Assembly: GCA_030688605.1 (NCBI GenBank)
Contig: JAUYJB010000006.1
Span: 1 to 55,744 of the forward strand
Direction of reading: 5' to 3'
DNA: 55,744 bases
Source: Hyphomicrobiales bacterium
GTDB taxonomy: Bacteria; Pseudomonadota; Alphaproteobacteria; Rhizobiales; NORP267
Shown here: positions 1 through 9,101 of the stretch, one piece after another
How the letters are laid out: the number at the start of each line of letters is the position of its first letter
Position numbering within the stretch: the first letter of the stretch is position 1
The notes under the pieces: generated by a model
Told to the model about the DNA's origin: nothing
The model's database searches: none
The model's input: the letters and a program-made list of their open reading frames with translations, nothing else
Translations under genes and position numbers: made by a program

Positions 1-1473
1 GCCAGCGTCTGCGCAGAGGTGACTGCCGCCGGCTATCGGCTGCACGAGGTGCCGATGGAGGCGGAGTGCCTCAAGCTCGTGCCCGACCCGCGGCGCGGCA
101 AGAACATGTTCGCGCTCGGCATGCTGTGCTCGATCTACTGCCTCGACCTGGAGCTGGCGCGCGAGCAGGTGCGCTTCGCCTTCAGGAAGAAGGACGAGAA
201 GATCGCCCTGCGCAACATCGAGCTGCTCGAGGCGGGCTGGCAGTGGGCCGAGGACAATCTCGACCTCAAATTCAAGATTCCGGCCGCCAAGCCGAGCGAG
301 CCGCAGATCGTGGTCAACGGCAACACGGCGCTGGCGCTCGGCGTCGTCGCCTCCGGCATGGAAGTGTGCGCCATGTACCCGATCACGCCGGCGACCTCCG
401 CCTCGCACTATTTGAGCGAGATCTTCGAGAAGGTCGGGTGCGTGGTTCATCAGGCCGAAGACGAGATCGCGGCCTGCGCCTTTGCCATCGGCGCCTCCTA
501 TGCCGGCAAGTGCGCGATCACCATCACCTCCGGCCCCGGCCTGTCGCTGAAGCAGGAGGGGATCGGGCTCGCGGTGATGGGCGAAATCCCGCTGGTCGTC
601 GTCGACGTGCAGCGCGGCGGCCCCAGCACCGGCCAACCGACCAAGCCCGAGCAGAGCGACCTCTTTGCCGCCATGTATGGCGGCCATGGCGATGCGCCGA
701 AGATCGTCATGGCGCCGTCAACCATCGAGGACTGCTTCTACTCGATCATCACCGCGCGCAAGATTGCCGAGACCTTCAACATGGTGGTGATGGTGCTGAG
801 CGACGCGAGCTTGGCGACAGCGCAGCAGCCATTTCCGCGGCCGCGCTTCAACGAGAACTGGCTTGCCCCGCCGGTCGACCAGAGCGCGGTTGCGCCGGGC
901 GCCAAGCCCTATGACTGGGACCCGAGGACGGGGCTGGCGACGCGGTTCATTCCCGGCCAGCCGGGCGGCATGCACTGCCTGACGGGCCTCGCGCACGACC
1001 GCGACAGCCACGTCGCCTACAATCCGGAAATCAATCAGGAGGGCATCAAGGCCCGCAGCATGAAGCTCGCCGCCTTCCAGAGGACCCTGAAGGCGCCCGA
1101 GCTGGTTGGGGCCGAGACGGGCGACTTGGTGCTCGTCGGCTGGGGCAGCACCAAGGGGGCCATCGAGGAGGCGGTTTCGCGGCTGCGCGAGGAGGGGCAC
1201 GAGGTCTCCTCCATGCATCTGAAATTCCTCCAGCCCATGGCCTCGGGCATCGGCGACGCGCTGCGCCGATTCAAGAAGGTGATGACCATCGAGAACAATT
1301 GGTGCGACCAGCTCGACGGCGATCTCATCGACGCGGAAAACCGCCGCTATTCGGCACTTTCCATGCTGCTTCGGTCGCGCTTCCTTGTCGATGTGGACTG
1401 CTTTGGCGAGGTTCGCGGCCAGCCGATCAAGCCCGGGACCATCGCCGAGGTCGCCCGCGGCGCGTTATCATGA
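1..1473 (+). CDS. 2-oxoacid:acceptor oxidoreductase, gamma-alpha type subunit (5' partial)
   Basis: The reading frame is open to the left edge, so the gene begins outside the window; the in-frame GTG at 19 is internal. About 490 residues are visible. The first ~85 look like the end of a gamma-type domain. From about residue 102 an alpha-type pyrimidine-binding thiamine diphosphate domain begins, with the family signature YPITPAT at ~126-132. The C-terminal part (VGWGSTKGAIEEA) matches the transketolase-C-like domain of KorA proteins. Family role: ferredoxin-linked oxidative decarboxylation of a 2-oxoacid, as a heteromer with the beta subunit encoded 15 bp downstream. Which 2-oxoacid is used (2-oxoglutarate, pyruvate or branched) cannot be read from the sequence. 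Confidence 0.88.
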   Translation, partial: ASVCAEVTAAGYRLHEVPMEAECLKLVPDPRRGKNMFALGMLCSIYCLDLELAREQVRFAFRKKDEKIALRNIELLEAGWQWAEDNLDLKFKIPAAKPSEPQIVVNGNTALALGVVASGMEVCAMYPITPATSASHYLSEIFEKVGCVVHQAEDEIAACAFAIGASYAGKCAITITSGPGLSLKQEGIGLAVMGEIPLVVVDVQRGGPSTGQPTKPEQSDLFAAMYGGHGDAPKIVMAPSTIEDCFYSIITARKIAETFNMVVMVLSDASLATAQQPFPRPRFNENWLAPPVDQSAVAPGAKPYDWDPRTGLATRFIPGQPGGMHCLTGLAHDRDSHVAYNPEINQEGIKARSMKLAAFQRTLKAPELVGAETGDLVLVGWGSTKGAIEEAVSRLREEGHEVSSMHLKFLQPMASGIGDALRRFKKVMTIENNWCDQLDGDLIDAENRRYSALSMLLRSRFLVDVDCFGEVRGQPIKPGTIAEVARGALS

Positions 1474-1488
1474 CGTGAGGTATTGATC

Positions 1489-2478
1489 ATGTCCGCTCCT
1501 CTGACCGAATGCCTGCTGCGCTCGATCGACGAGCATTTCAGCTTGCGGGATTATCAAAGCGATATTCCGCCGCGCTGGTGCTCCGGCTGCGGCGACAACG
1601 GCATTCTCGCCGCCGTTCAACGCCTGTGCCGGACCGAGCAGCTGGCGCCGGAAAAGACCGTGTTCGTGTCCGGCATCGGCTGTTCGAGCCGCTTTCCCCA
1701 TTATATGAACGCGTACGGCTTCCACGGCTTGCACGGGCGCGCCCTGCCGGTGGCCGAAGGCATAAAGCTGCGCCGGCCGGACCTTAACATCTTCGTGTCC
1801 ACCGGCGACGGGGATTGCTGCAGCATCGGTGCCGCGCACTGGATTCACGCCATCCGCTACAACATGAACATGACGGCGATCCTGCACGACAACCATGTCT
1901 ACGGGCTGACCAAGAAGCAGGCCTCGCCGACCTCGCCGCGCGGCATGAAGAGCAACACGACGCCGTCGGGCACCGTGCTCGATCCGCTCAATCCTCTGAC
2001 CACCAGCCTCAGCGTCGCCAACGTGTCGTTTATCGCCCAGGCGGTCGATTGGATCCCAGAGCTGCTCTACGACATCATCTACAAGGCCTACCACCATAAG
2101 GGCTTCTCGCTGGTGCGGGTGCTGCAGCGCTGTCCAGAGTTCTTGCCGCATCTGTTCGATCCCTGGGTGCGCGACCCATTGAGTACGCGGATCCTGACGC
2201 ATGAGGACGGCGTCCAGCTCAGCTCCGCATTGTCCAAGACCTACCGCAACCAGGAGGTGCATGACCCGCTCGACATCCACCGCGCCAGGGAAATCTCCTC
2301 GCTGACCGAGGAAATTCCGGTGGGCATTCTCTATTGCAACGAGGCGGTGCCCTGCTACGAGGACCTGCGCGAGGGCGAGCGGCCGAACACGCCGGGATTG
2401 ATCCGCACGGTGCTCGACGAGGAGATGGACAAGTTCACGATCTGGCCGGAAGAACACGCCGCGGCGGCAGCGACCTGA
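1489..2478 (+). CDS. 2-oxoacid:acceptor oxidoreductase, beta subunit (TPP-binding)
   Basis: 329 residues. ATG at 1489 is preceded by GTGAGG at 1475-1480, so I prefer it to the upstream TTG at 1483. CSGCG at 31-35 is the typical N-terminal cysteine motif of KorB/PorB-type beta subunits. The thiamine diphosphate/Mg signature runs from GDGD (106-109) through a conserved Asn (N135) and VYGLTKKQASPTS. It is the partner of the preceding alpha-type subunit and binds the cofactor diphosphate. The alpha, beta and downstream Fe-S genes are tightly spaced (15 and 8 bp), so one transcript is likely. Electron acceptor unknown; the following gene is an obvious candidate. Confidence 0.9.
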   Translation: MSAPLTECLLRSIDEHFSLRDYQSDIPPRWCSGCGDNGILAAVQRLCRTEQLAPEKTVFVSGIGCSSRFPHYMNAYGFHGLHGRALPVAEGIKLRRPDLNIFVSTGDGDCCSIGAAHWIHAIRYNMNMTAILHDNHVYGLTKKQASPTSPRGMKSNTTPSGTVLDPLNPLTTSLSVANVSFIAQAVDWIPELLYDIIYKAYHHKGFSLVRVLQRCPEFLPHLFDPWVRDPLSTRILTHEDGVQLSSALSKTYRNQEVHDPLDIHRAREISSLTEEIPVGILYCNEAVPCYEDLREGERPNTPGLIRTVLDEEMDKFTIWPEEHAAAAAT

Positions 2479-2486
2479 GTGGACCC

Positions 2487-4742
2487 ATGAATACCATGCT
2501 CCCAGACCTTGCAAGCCCGCGACTGACGCAGTGGGACCCTGAACATGCCGACGATACGCCGGCCGATCCGAAGCTGCGCCCGGCGTTGTTCGCGCGGTAT
2601 GGCCAGCTTGAGAGCCTGCGTTACGACTACCCGCTGGTGCTGGTCGAGGGCGACGGGAGCGGACCCTTCATGCGCTCGCTCTGTTCCGTCATCGACGGGA
2701 TTTTGCAGGAGTTGGCGCCGCCCGGCGCCGCCGGCGAGCGGATGCGCCGCGACCTCTTGCAGCTCGAGGCGGAAATCCGCGCGCGCGTCATGGGCGGGGC
2801 CGAAGGCGCCCTGTCGGAGCTGTGGAGTCAGGCGGAGGACGATCTTGCCGCCCGCTGCGACGCTTCTGCGAAGGACGAGCTTTCCCGCAATCTCGATCTG
2901 GCCCGCGATCGCCTTAACGTCGACGGGGCGGTGATCGATTGCGACGCGGCGACCCCGGCCAAACTCCTCGTCCATGCCTGGCGGCAGGTCCAGGCGGCCA
3001 AGGCCAAGGCGTTCCGCAAGCGGGTCGAGGGGCTGATCCTCAGACTGTCGGACATCCTCAAGGCCGACTACATGAAGTCGGACAAGGCGCGTAAGCCCGA
3101 GGCGCTGAAGAGCGCGATCGGCGACAACTGGGCTGCCGATTTCGACTTCGAGGAGTTGTCCCGCGTTCTGACCAAGAAATCGCATGACGACGAGCTATCG
3201 GAGGACCGCCGGAAGCGCGTTCAGTCAACGCTCATGGTGCTGCAATCGCAGCGCTTCTACGCGCCGGGACGGGCATCCGCCGAGCTCGCCGCGCGCCAGA
3301 CGCCTTATGGTTTCGTCTTCGACAATTGCGCCGATGCGCTCGATGCGTTCCGCGCCCGGCTGCCGGAGATGGTCGACTTCGTCAAGGCCATCACCATCGC
3401 GGAACTGGAGATCGTCAACCGCTACCGGCCCATGCAGCACGATTCCTTCTTTGCCCGCTTCGACGAGAATGAGCTGGGCGAGGAGGAGCTGGCGCTGCTT
3501 CCCTCCTATCTGGTTTGCCTGCGGGACGGCCATTCGGAAGCCGCGGAGACCGCGCACGCCTTCGAGACGCTAGCCTCCGGGCTGCCGGTCAAGGTGCTGA
3601 TCCAGATCGACGACATCCTCGGCGGCGCCTCGCCGGAGCCGCCGCGCGCCTCTTTCGGTGGCGGCAGCGCACGGCTTGCGGCGATGGCGGTCGGCGTCCA
3701 TGACGCCTTCGTGATGCAGGCGGCGGCCTCCGATCTCTACCGGCTGCGCGACGCCCTGAAAAACGGCCTGACCTATGACGGGCCGGCGCTGTTCAGCATC
3801 TATTCCGGCGCGACGGAGACCGTGTCCGGCGTGCCGCCCTATCTGTTGGCGGCGGCGGCAAAGGAATCGCGCGCCTTTCCGACATTCACCTACGATCCGG
3901 CGGCGGGACCGGACCGGGTATCGCGCTTCAGCCTCGGCGACAATCCGCAAAGCGGGGAAGACTGGCCGCGGCACGGCCTTTCATTCGAGGATGCGGACCA
4001 GCAGCATGGCGTCGAGGAGGTTGCCTTCACCCACGCCGACTTCGCCATCTGCGACAAGCGCTACGCCAAGCACCGGCTGCCGGTGGCGCCGTCGCAATGG
4101 CACGAATCCATGATCCCGGTCGACGCGCATGTGCGCCTTGCCGCCGAGGAGCGGGCGGAGAAGGTGCCCTATGTGTGGGTGATCGACGAAGGCAACATCC
4201 TGCGCCGCGCCGTGATCGACGACAAGATTGTCCGCGGCGCCCGCCGGGCGCTGGAAGTGTGGCGCAGCCTGCAGGAGCTCTCAGGCGTCAACGACCCCTC
4301 CATCAAGAGCGCGCTGGCCAAGCAGCGCGCAGCCTGGGAGAAGGAAAAGGAAGCAGCGCTTGCCTCCCTCGGCGCCGCCCAGGCGGCAGCGTCGGCGGCG
4401 CCGTCCGCGCGCGCCGCCGAGGTTCCGGCACCGAAGGCGCCGGCGGCTCCCGCCGCCGTGGCGGCCGAGCCGGAGCCGGAGGAGCGGGCCGACCCCGACG
4501 CCCCCTATATCGAGACGCCGCGCTGCACCAGCTGCAACGAGTGCACATACATCAACAACAAGATGTTCGCTTATAACGAGAACCAGCAGGCCTATGTCGC
4601 CGACCCCGACGCCGGCACTTACCGCCAGCTCGTCGAGGCGGCGGAGAGCTGCCAGGTCAGCATCATCCACCCCGGCAAGCCGCGCAATCCGGACGAACCT
4701 GACCTCGAAGAGCTGATCGCGCGCGCCGAGCCGTTCAACTGA
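2487..4742 (+). CDS. Large protein with C-terminal ferredoxin-like Fe-S domain, linked to 2-oxoacid oxidoreductase
   Basis: 751 residues from ATG 2487, 8 bp after the beta subunit. The N-terminal ~580 residues have no family I can name with certainty. A stretch around 390-470 (TYDGPALFSIYSGA, PPYLLAAAAKESRAFP) is reminiscent of the thiamine-domain region of NifJ-type pyruvate:ferredoxin oxidoreductases but lacks an intact GDGD...N signature, so it may be a degenerate copy. An Ala/Pro/Glu-rich linker (~620-670) leads to a C-terminal domain with C680, C683, C686 and C722, the pattern of a single 4Fe-4S (or 3Fe-4S) ferredoxin. Inference: electron-accepting or structural third subunit of the upstream enzyme. 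The Fe-S domain is well supported; the rest is not assigned. Confidence 0.7.
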   Translation: MNTMLPDLASPRLTQWDPEHADDTPADPKLRPALFARYGQLESLRYDYPLVLVEGDGSGPFMRSLCSVIDGILQELAPPGAAGERMRRDLLQLEAEIRARVMGGAEGALSELWSQAEDDLAARCDASAKDELSRNLDLARDRLNVDGAVIDCDAATPAKLLVHAWRQVQAAKAKAFRKRVEGLILRLSDILKADYMKSDKARKPEALKSAIGDNWAADFDFEELSRVLTKKSHDDELSEDRRKRVQSTLMVLQSQRFYAPGRASAELAARQTPYGFVFDNCADALDAFRARLPEMVDFVKAITIAELEIVNRYRPMQHDSFFARFDENELGEEELALLPSYLVCLRDGHSEAAETAHAFETLASGLPVKVLIQIDDILGGASPEPPRASFGGGSARLAAMAVGVHDAFVMQAAASDLYRLRDALKNGLTYDGPALFSIYSGATETVSGVPPYLLAAAAKESRAFPTFTYDPAAGPDRVSRFSLGDNPQSGEDWPRHGLSFEDADQQHGVEEVAFTHADFAICDKRYAKHRLPVAPSQWHESMIPVDAHVRLAAEERAEKVPYVWVIDEGNILRRAVIDDKIVRGARRALEVWRSLQELSGVNDPSIKSALAKQRAAWEKEKEAALASLGAAQAAASAAPSARAAEVPAPKAPAAPAAVAAEPEPEERADPDAPYIETPRCTSCNECTYINNKMFAYNENQQAYVADPDAGTYRQLVEAAESCQVSIIHPGKPRNPDEPDLEELIARAEPFN

Positions 4743-4752
4743 GCGGTTCGCC

Positions 4753-5517
4753 CTAAAGCCAGCCGAAGCCCTCCGCCGCGCGCCACAGGAAATAGCAGCC
4801 ACCGGCGAGGATGAAGCCTTCCATGAACAGCGTGTGGATGCGCAGCGGCGTGTGGGTGACGATCCAGCGCCCGGTAAAGGCGCCGGGGATGGTGCAAATG
4901 CCGATCAAGAGGCCCTTCAAGGCCATCTCGGCGTCCAATAGAGGCGACAGTCCGAAAATGATGGTCTTGGAGAGGTTGAGCCCGAGACCCAGCGCGGCGA
5001 CGACGGCGACGAGCTCACCGCCGATGACACCCGCGCCGAGCAGAAACGGCGCCAGCATCAGGCCGGCGCCCATGACCGAGCCACCGACGAACCCGTAGGG
5101 CACGGCGACCGCGCGGAGGCCGTTCAGGCCAACCTTGAAATTGCGCGCCGCGAAGGAGCGCCGCAGCGGCACCACGACGATGAGAAATATCCCGAGTAGC
5201 AGCGCGACATAGTGCACCGGCAGCCTGATATAGAATATCGCCCCGAGAATGATGCCGGGCAGGGCGGCGGTAAAGATTGCCGCGACGACGCGCCAGTTGA
5301 TCCATTTGCGGAACGCCCAGACGCGGGTCGTGTTGGAGACGATCATGGCCGCGGCGACGATCGGCACCGTTTCCTTGACGCCGAGGATCGGCGCCAGGGC
5401 GATGGTCAGGACGAGCGCGCCGGCAAAGCCGCCGACGCTGTGGAACACCGCGCTCGCAAAGGCGGTCAGCGCTATGAGGAGCAGCAGCAGCGGCTCAAGG
5501 CTTTCGAAGGCGGGCAT
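4753..5517 (-). CDS. TauE/SafE-family sulfite/anion exporter-like membrane protein
   Basis: 254 residues from the ATG at 5517. It is almost entirely hydrophobic with about 7-8 predicted membrane segments and the family-typical N-terminal half (SVGGFAGALVLTIALAPILG) followed by a second, similar half. Known members export sulfite, sulfoacetate or other organic anions. It is the last gene of the minus-strand catabolic set, 25 bp after the crotonase, and converges on the Fe-S gene with a 10-bp gap. In this setting it may export an anionic product or sulfite, but substrate is not deducible. Confidence 0.78.
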   Translation of the reverse strand: MPAFESLEPLLLLLIALTAFASAVFHSVGGFAGALVLTIALAPILGVKETVPIVAAAMIVSNTTRVWAFRKWINWRVVAAIFTAALPGIILGAIFYIRLPVHYVALLLGIFLIVVVPLRRSFAARNFKVGLNGLRAVAVPYGFVGGSVMGAGLMLAPFLLGAGVIGGELVAVVAALGLGLNLSKTIIFGLSPLLDAEMALKGLLIGICTIPGAFTGRWIVTHTPLRIHTLFMEGFILAGGCYFLWRAAEGFGWL

Positions 5518-5542
5518 GGTCTGACGTTTGGCGGGCGGCGGT

Positions 5543-6331
5543 CTACCGCCCCTTGAATTTCGGCTTGCGCTTCTCGGTGAAGGCGCGCCGGCCCTCGATA
5601 TAGTCCTCGGAGGCAAAGCAGCGGTCGACTAGCCGCTGGCACGCGTCGAGATCGCGCTCAGCCCGGTCCTTGAAGATTTCGCCGATGATGAATTTCAGCG
5701 ACGCCACGGTCAGCGGCGCGTTCTCCGCGATCGTGCGCGCATAATCGCGGACGAAATTTTCAAGCTCCTTTTCCGGCAGCACCTTCTGCACCAGCCCAAT
5801 GGACAGCGCCTCCCGCGCGTCGAGCCGGCGGCCGGAAAAGACGATGTCCTTGGCGGCTCCCGGTCCCACCGCATCGACCAGCCGCTTCAGCCCCTCGTAA
5901 GGGTATCCGAGGCCGAGACGGGCGGCCGGCAGGCCGAACTTGGATTTTTCCGATGCGAAGCGCAGATCGCAGGAGACCGCGAGCGCCAGTCCGCCGCCGA
6001 GGCAGAAGCCGTCGATCATGGCAAGGGTCGGCTTGGGAAGTTCGTAGACCTTTCGATAGACCGCCTTGACGCGCGCATTGTAATGGGCGACGGCGTCCAT
6101 GGTGGCGCGCTCGCTCTCGAACTTCGAGATATCGGCGCCGGACACGAAGGCCTTGCCGCCGGCACCGCTGACGACGATGACGCGCACGGAATCGTCGGCG
6201 ATGAAATCGTCGAGCGCCCCCTCGACGGTGTCCCACATCTCCAGCGACACGGCGTTGTGGCGTTCGGGATTGTTGAAGATCAGCTGTCCGATCAGGTCTT
6301 CCTTGCGCGACAGGATCTTGTCGGTCGGCAT
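5543..6331 (-). CDS. Enoyl-CoA hydratase/isomerase family protein
   Basis: 262 residues from the ATG at 6331, with GGAG upstream. The crotonase fold is clear: oxyanion-hole segments GGKAFVSGADISKF and DGFCLGGGLALAVSCD. At the position where hydratases carry the catalytic Glu of the P-E-x-x-L-G motif, this protein reads FGLPAARLGLG, so that Glu is missing; it may act as an isomerase, hydrolase, decarboxylase or on an unusual acyl-CoA rather than as a plain hydratase. It follows the CoA-transferase by 54 bp and probably acts on the CoA ester made by it. Confidence 0.85.
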   Translation of the reverse strand: MPTDKILSRKEDLIGQLIFNNPERHNAVSLEMWDTVEGALDDFIADDSVRVIVVSGAGGKAFVSGADISKFESERATMDAVAHYNARVKAVYRKVYELPKPTLAMIDGFCLGGGLALAVSCDLRFASEKSKFGLPAARLGLGYPYEGLKRLVDAVGPGAAKDIVFSGRRLDAREALSIGLVQKVLPEKELENFVRDYARTIAENAPLTVASLKFIIGEIFKDRAERDLDACQRLVDRCFASEDYIEGRRAFTEKRKPKFKGR

Positions 6332-6385
6332 AAGGGCACTCCAGCTCAGGTGACGGCGCTCAAGGGTCCGGGAGGACCGGCTCAT

Positions 6386-7579
6386 TCAGACGATATTACG
6401 GCTTCTCAGCTGTTCGATTGCCGCGGCGCTGTAGCCGATCTGCCGCAGGATCTCGTCGGTGTGCTCGCCGCGCGCCGGCGGCCGGCGGACGATCCGGCTC
6501 GGCGTCCGCGAGAAGGTTATCGGCTGGGCGACGCAGCGGGTCTTGCCGAAGGGGATGGAGTCCATCGCCGCGGCGATGCCGAGATGCTCGACCTGCGGAT
6601 CGGCGAAGACCTGGTCGACGGAATTGATCTTGCCGCAGGGGACGCCGGCCTCGAGAAACAGGGAAATCCAGTGGCGGCTCGGCTCTTTCCTTAGTTTTTC
6701 GCCGATCATGGCATTGAGCTTGTCGCGGTTCTTGCTGCGCTTGGCGTTGACCTCATAGTCGGGGTCGGTAATCCACTCCTTGGCGTCGATGGCTGCGCAA
6801 AAGCGCTGCCAGATGGTCTCGCCGGCGATGGCGACGTTGATATGGCCGTCGGCGGTCGGGTAGACGCCGGTCGGCGTGCTGGTCGGGTGGTTGTTGCCGG
6901 CCTGGCCGGGCACTTCGCCCTTCATCAGCCAGCGCGCGGCCTGGAAGTCGAGCATGAAGATCTGCGCCTCCAGGAGCGAGGTGTGCAGCCACTGGCCTTC
7001 GCCCGATTGCTCGCGTTCGATGAGCGCGGTCAGGATTCCCATGGCGCAGAACAGCCCGGCGCACAGATCGGCGACGGGAATGCCGACCCGCATCGGCCCG
7101 CGTCCCGGCTCGCCGGTGATCGACATCAGCCCGCCCATGCCCTGGGCGATCTGATCGAATCCCGGATGGGCGGCGTAGGGGCCGGTCTGGCCGAAGCCGG
7201 AGATGCTGGCCAGGATGATGCGCGGATTGACGGCCTTCAGGGAGCCGTAGTCAAGTCCCAGGCGATCCTTCACGTCGGGACGGAAATTCTCCACCACCAC
7301 GTCGGCGGTCTCGACGAGCTTCAGGCAGATGGCGCGGCCCTCGGACTCCTTCAGGTTCAGCGTCACGCTGCGCTTGTTGCGCTGCAGGTTCTGGAAGTCG
7401 GGCGTGTCGCGGCCGGCGCCGAGCGCCCCTTCTTCCTCCAGCGCCGCCGGCGGCTCGATCTTGATGGCGTTGGCGCCCCAGTCGGCCAGTTGCCGCACCG
7501 CCGTCGGACCGGATCGCACCCGCGTCAAATCGAGGACCGTGAAGCGCGACAGGGCTTGCGATGCGGGGATGTTGGCCAT
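6386..7579 (-). CDS. CaiB/BaiF family (class III) CoA-transferase
   Basis: 397 residues, ATG at 7579. The family N-terminus (FTVLDLTRVRSGP, GANAIKIEPP), the NKRSVTLNLK block, VVENFRPDV and the GFGQTGPYAAHPGFDQIAQGMGG region are all present. D171 in VADLCAGL fits the catalytic Asp that forms the acyl-enzyme intermediate. These enzymes move CoA between carboxylic acids. Here it would activate the acid imported by the TctABC system and modified by the PrpD-like protein, whose gene ends 31 bp upstream. Donor and acceptor acids are not predictable. Confidence 0.9.
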   Translation of the reverse strand: MANIPASQALSRFTVLDLTRVRSGPTAVRQLADWGANAIKIEPPAALEEEGALGAGRDTPDFQNLQRNKRSVTLNLKESEGRAICLKLVETADVVVENFRPDVKDRLGLDYGSLKAVNPRIILASISGFGQTGPYAAHPGFDQIAQGMGGLMSITGEPGRGPMRVGIPVADLCAGLFCAMGILTALIEREQSGEGQWLHTSLLEAQIFMLDFQAARWLMKGEVPGQAGNNHPTSTPTGVYPTADGHINVAIAGETIWQRFCAAIDAKEWITDPDYEVNAKRSKNRDKLNAMIGEKLRKEPSRHWISLFLEAGVPCGKINSVDQVFADPQVEHLGIAAAMDSIPFGKTRCVAQPITFSRTPSRIVRRPPARGEHTDEILRQIGYSAAAIEQLRSRNIV

Positions 7580-7610
7580 GGAGCTGGTCTCTGTCTGCTT
7601 TGTCTTTCTG

Positions 7611-9008
7611 TCAGCCGCGAAAGGCGGCAAGGCCGGCGAGATCGTCCTGCTCGAAAACGGTCAGGGAGAAATCCGCAATCTCGCTCGCCCGCTCCCTCGG
7701 CCAGCCGCCGAAGGTGAGGTTCGCTTCCATCTTGGCAATCAGCTCATGGCGGGTCAGCGGCTCGCGCCAACCGCCGCGCAGATGCGGCTGGCTGGTCGAC
7801 ACGCTGCGTCCGCCGGCGAGGAAGGCGCGCAGATGGCCGGTATAGTTCTGCGGATATTCATTCGCCGGGTCGACCTCGTACCTCACCTTGCGCGCCAGGG
7901 CGAGCACCTCGGGGTCGGCTACGCGCTCTTGGCTGAACTGCTCAAGACCCGCCGCCCCGTCGATCAGCGCCACGGCGATGCAATAGGGAACGCTGAACTT
8001 GGCCGAATAGGGGGTCGAGGGCGCGTCCTTCTCGGACCGCGGCTCCCACAGCCTGTGAACCGTGCCCTCGCCGACCTTGCAGACCATGAAGTTGACGTCC
8101 TGTGCCCGCACGCCGCGTTCGCGCAGCGCAATGGCGCAGTCGATGAAGGGCTGGGCCATGGTGCCGCAGGCATAGGGCTTGAACGCCAGCGTCTCGCAGC
8201 GCCAGTCCTCGCCGAGACCGTCGGTTACCTGCGTGTAGTCGCGAGGCACGGAGGCGTCGGCGAAGGCGTGGAAAAAGCCGTGCGCGCCCTCGATGACGGT
8301 GCGCGGCCCGAGAAAGCCGGCTTGCGCGAGACGCGCCGCGTGCAGGCCTGCCTGCGCCGCCCAGCCGGGATGGATGCGCTTGGTCCAGGTGCCTTCGGCG
8401 AGATATTCGATGATGCCCGAGGCGAAACTTCCGGCGATGCCGAGCGCCGAGGCCATTTGACCGCGATTAAGGCCGAGCGCGGCGGAGACCCCTGCGGCGG
8501 CGCCGAGCGCGCCGATGACGGCGGTCGGATGAAAGCCCGCGCGGTGCATCGCCGTCGGCGCCACCAGCGCTAGGCGGCAGGTCAGCTCGGCGCCCGCCGC
8601 CATGCCGCGCAAGGCGTCCCGGCCGGAGCGGCCGAAGCCCTCGCAGGCCGCGAGCACCGCCGGCACGATCACGGCGCCGGCATGGACCGGGGTGCCCTCG
8701 AAAGTATCATCGTAATCCTCACCGTGGGCGGCGGTGCCGTTGGCGAGCGCGGCGCCGGCGGCATTGAGGGCGCGCGCTTGGCCGAACGCGGTGCAGGGAC
8801 CGCCTTCCTCGCAACAGGCGAGAATGGCCGCGACATAGTCGCTGCTGCGGGCGGCGATGCATAGCCCGATCACGTCGACGATGAGCGCCTGCATCACCGT
8901 GCGCACGGCGGCGGGAACGTCGGCGGCGGCAAGAAGGCTCGCCCAGGCGCCGAAGGTTTCGGCCACCGCCTCCCGCGGGGCGCCGATGTCACCGGCCGAT
9001 CCGTTCAT
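7611..9008 (-). CDS. MmgE/PrpD family protein
   Basis: 465 residues, ATG at 9008, the usual size for the family. The N-terminal helical domain (RTVMQALIVDVIGLCIAARSS) and the conserved HGEDYDDTFEGTPVHAGAVIVPA segment are diagnostic. Family members include 2-methylcitrate dehydratase, cis-aconitate decarboxylase and iminodisuccinate epimerase, so the chemistry usually involves addition, elimination or isomerisation on di- or tricarboxylates. The gene lies between a tricarboxylate-type transporter and a CoA-transferase, consistent with processing an imported polycarboxylate. It should not be called PrpD: prpB and prpC are absent from the window. Confidence 0.88.
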   Translation of the reverse strand: MNGSAGDIGAPREAVAETFGAWASLLAAADVPAAVRTVMQALIVDVIGLCIAARSSDYVAAILACCEEGGPCTAFGQARALNAAGAALANGTAAHGEDYDDTFEGTPVHAGAVIVPAVLAACEGFGRSGRDALRGMAAGAELTCRLALVAPTAMHRAGFHPTAVIGALGAAAGVSAALGLNRGQMASALGIAGSFASGIIEYLAEGTWTKRIHPGWAAQAGLHAARLAQAGFLGPRTVIEGAHGFFHAFADASVPRDYTQVTDGLGEDWRCETLAFKPYACGTMAQPFIDCAIALRERGVRAQDVNFMVCKVGEGTVHRLWEPRSEKDAPSTPYSAKFSVPYCIAVALIDGAAGLEQFSQERVADPEVLALARKVRYEVDPANEYPQNYTGHLRAFLAGGRSVSTSQPHLRGGWREPLTRHELIAKMEANLTFGGWPRERASEIADFSLTVFEQDDLAGLAAFRG

Positions 9009-9101
9009 CGCTCGCAGTCACGGCAGATCGCCGCCCCCATTTGCGCCCGGACTCTCGCGCCGCTCCGGTATGGATGGTCGCTCTGTCGCTGCCGGGCGCC
9101 C

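Noticed and set aside
4740..4749. TGAGCGGTTC at the end of the Fe-S gene, similar to the dispersed palindrome
   Set aside because: Only ten bases match, there is no second arm, and TGA rather than TAG is the stop; probably chance, though a degenerate copy cannot be excluded.
7611..9008. Naming the MmgE/PrpD gene prpD (2-methylcitrate dehydratase)
   Set aside because: No methylcitrate synthase or lyase is present and the family has several activities; only the family name is supported.
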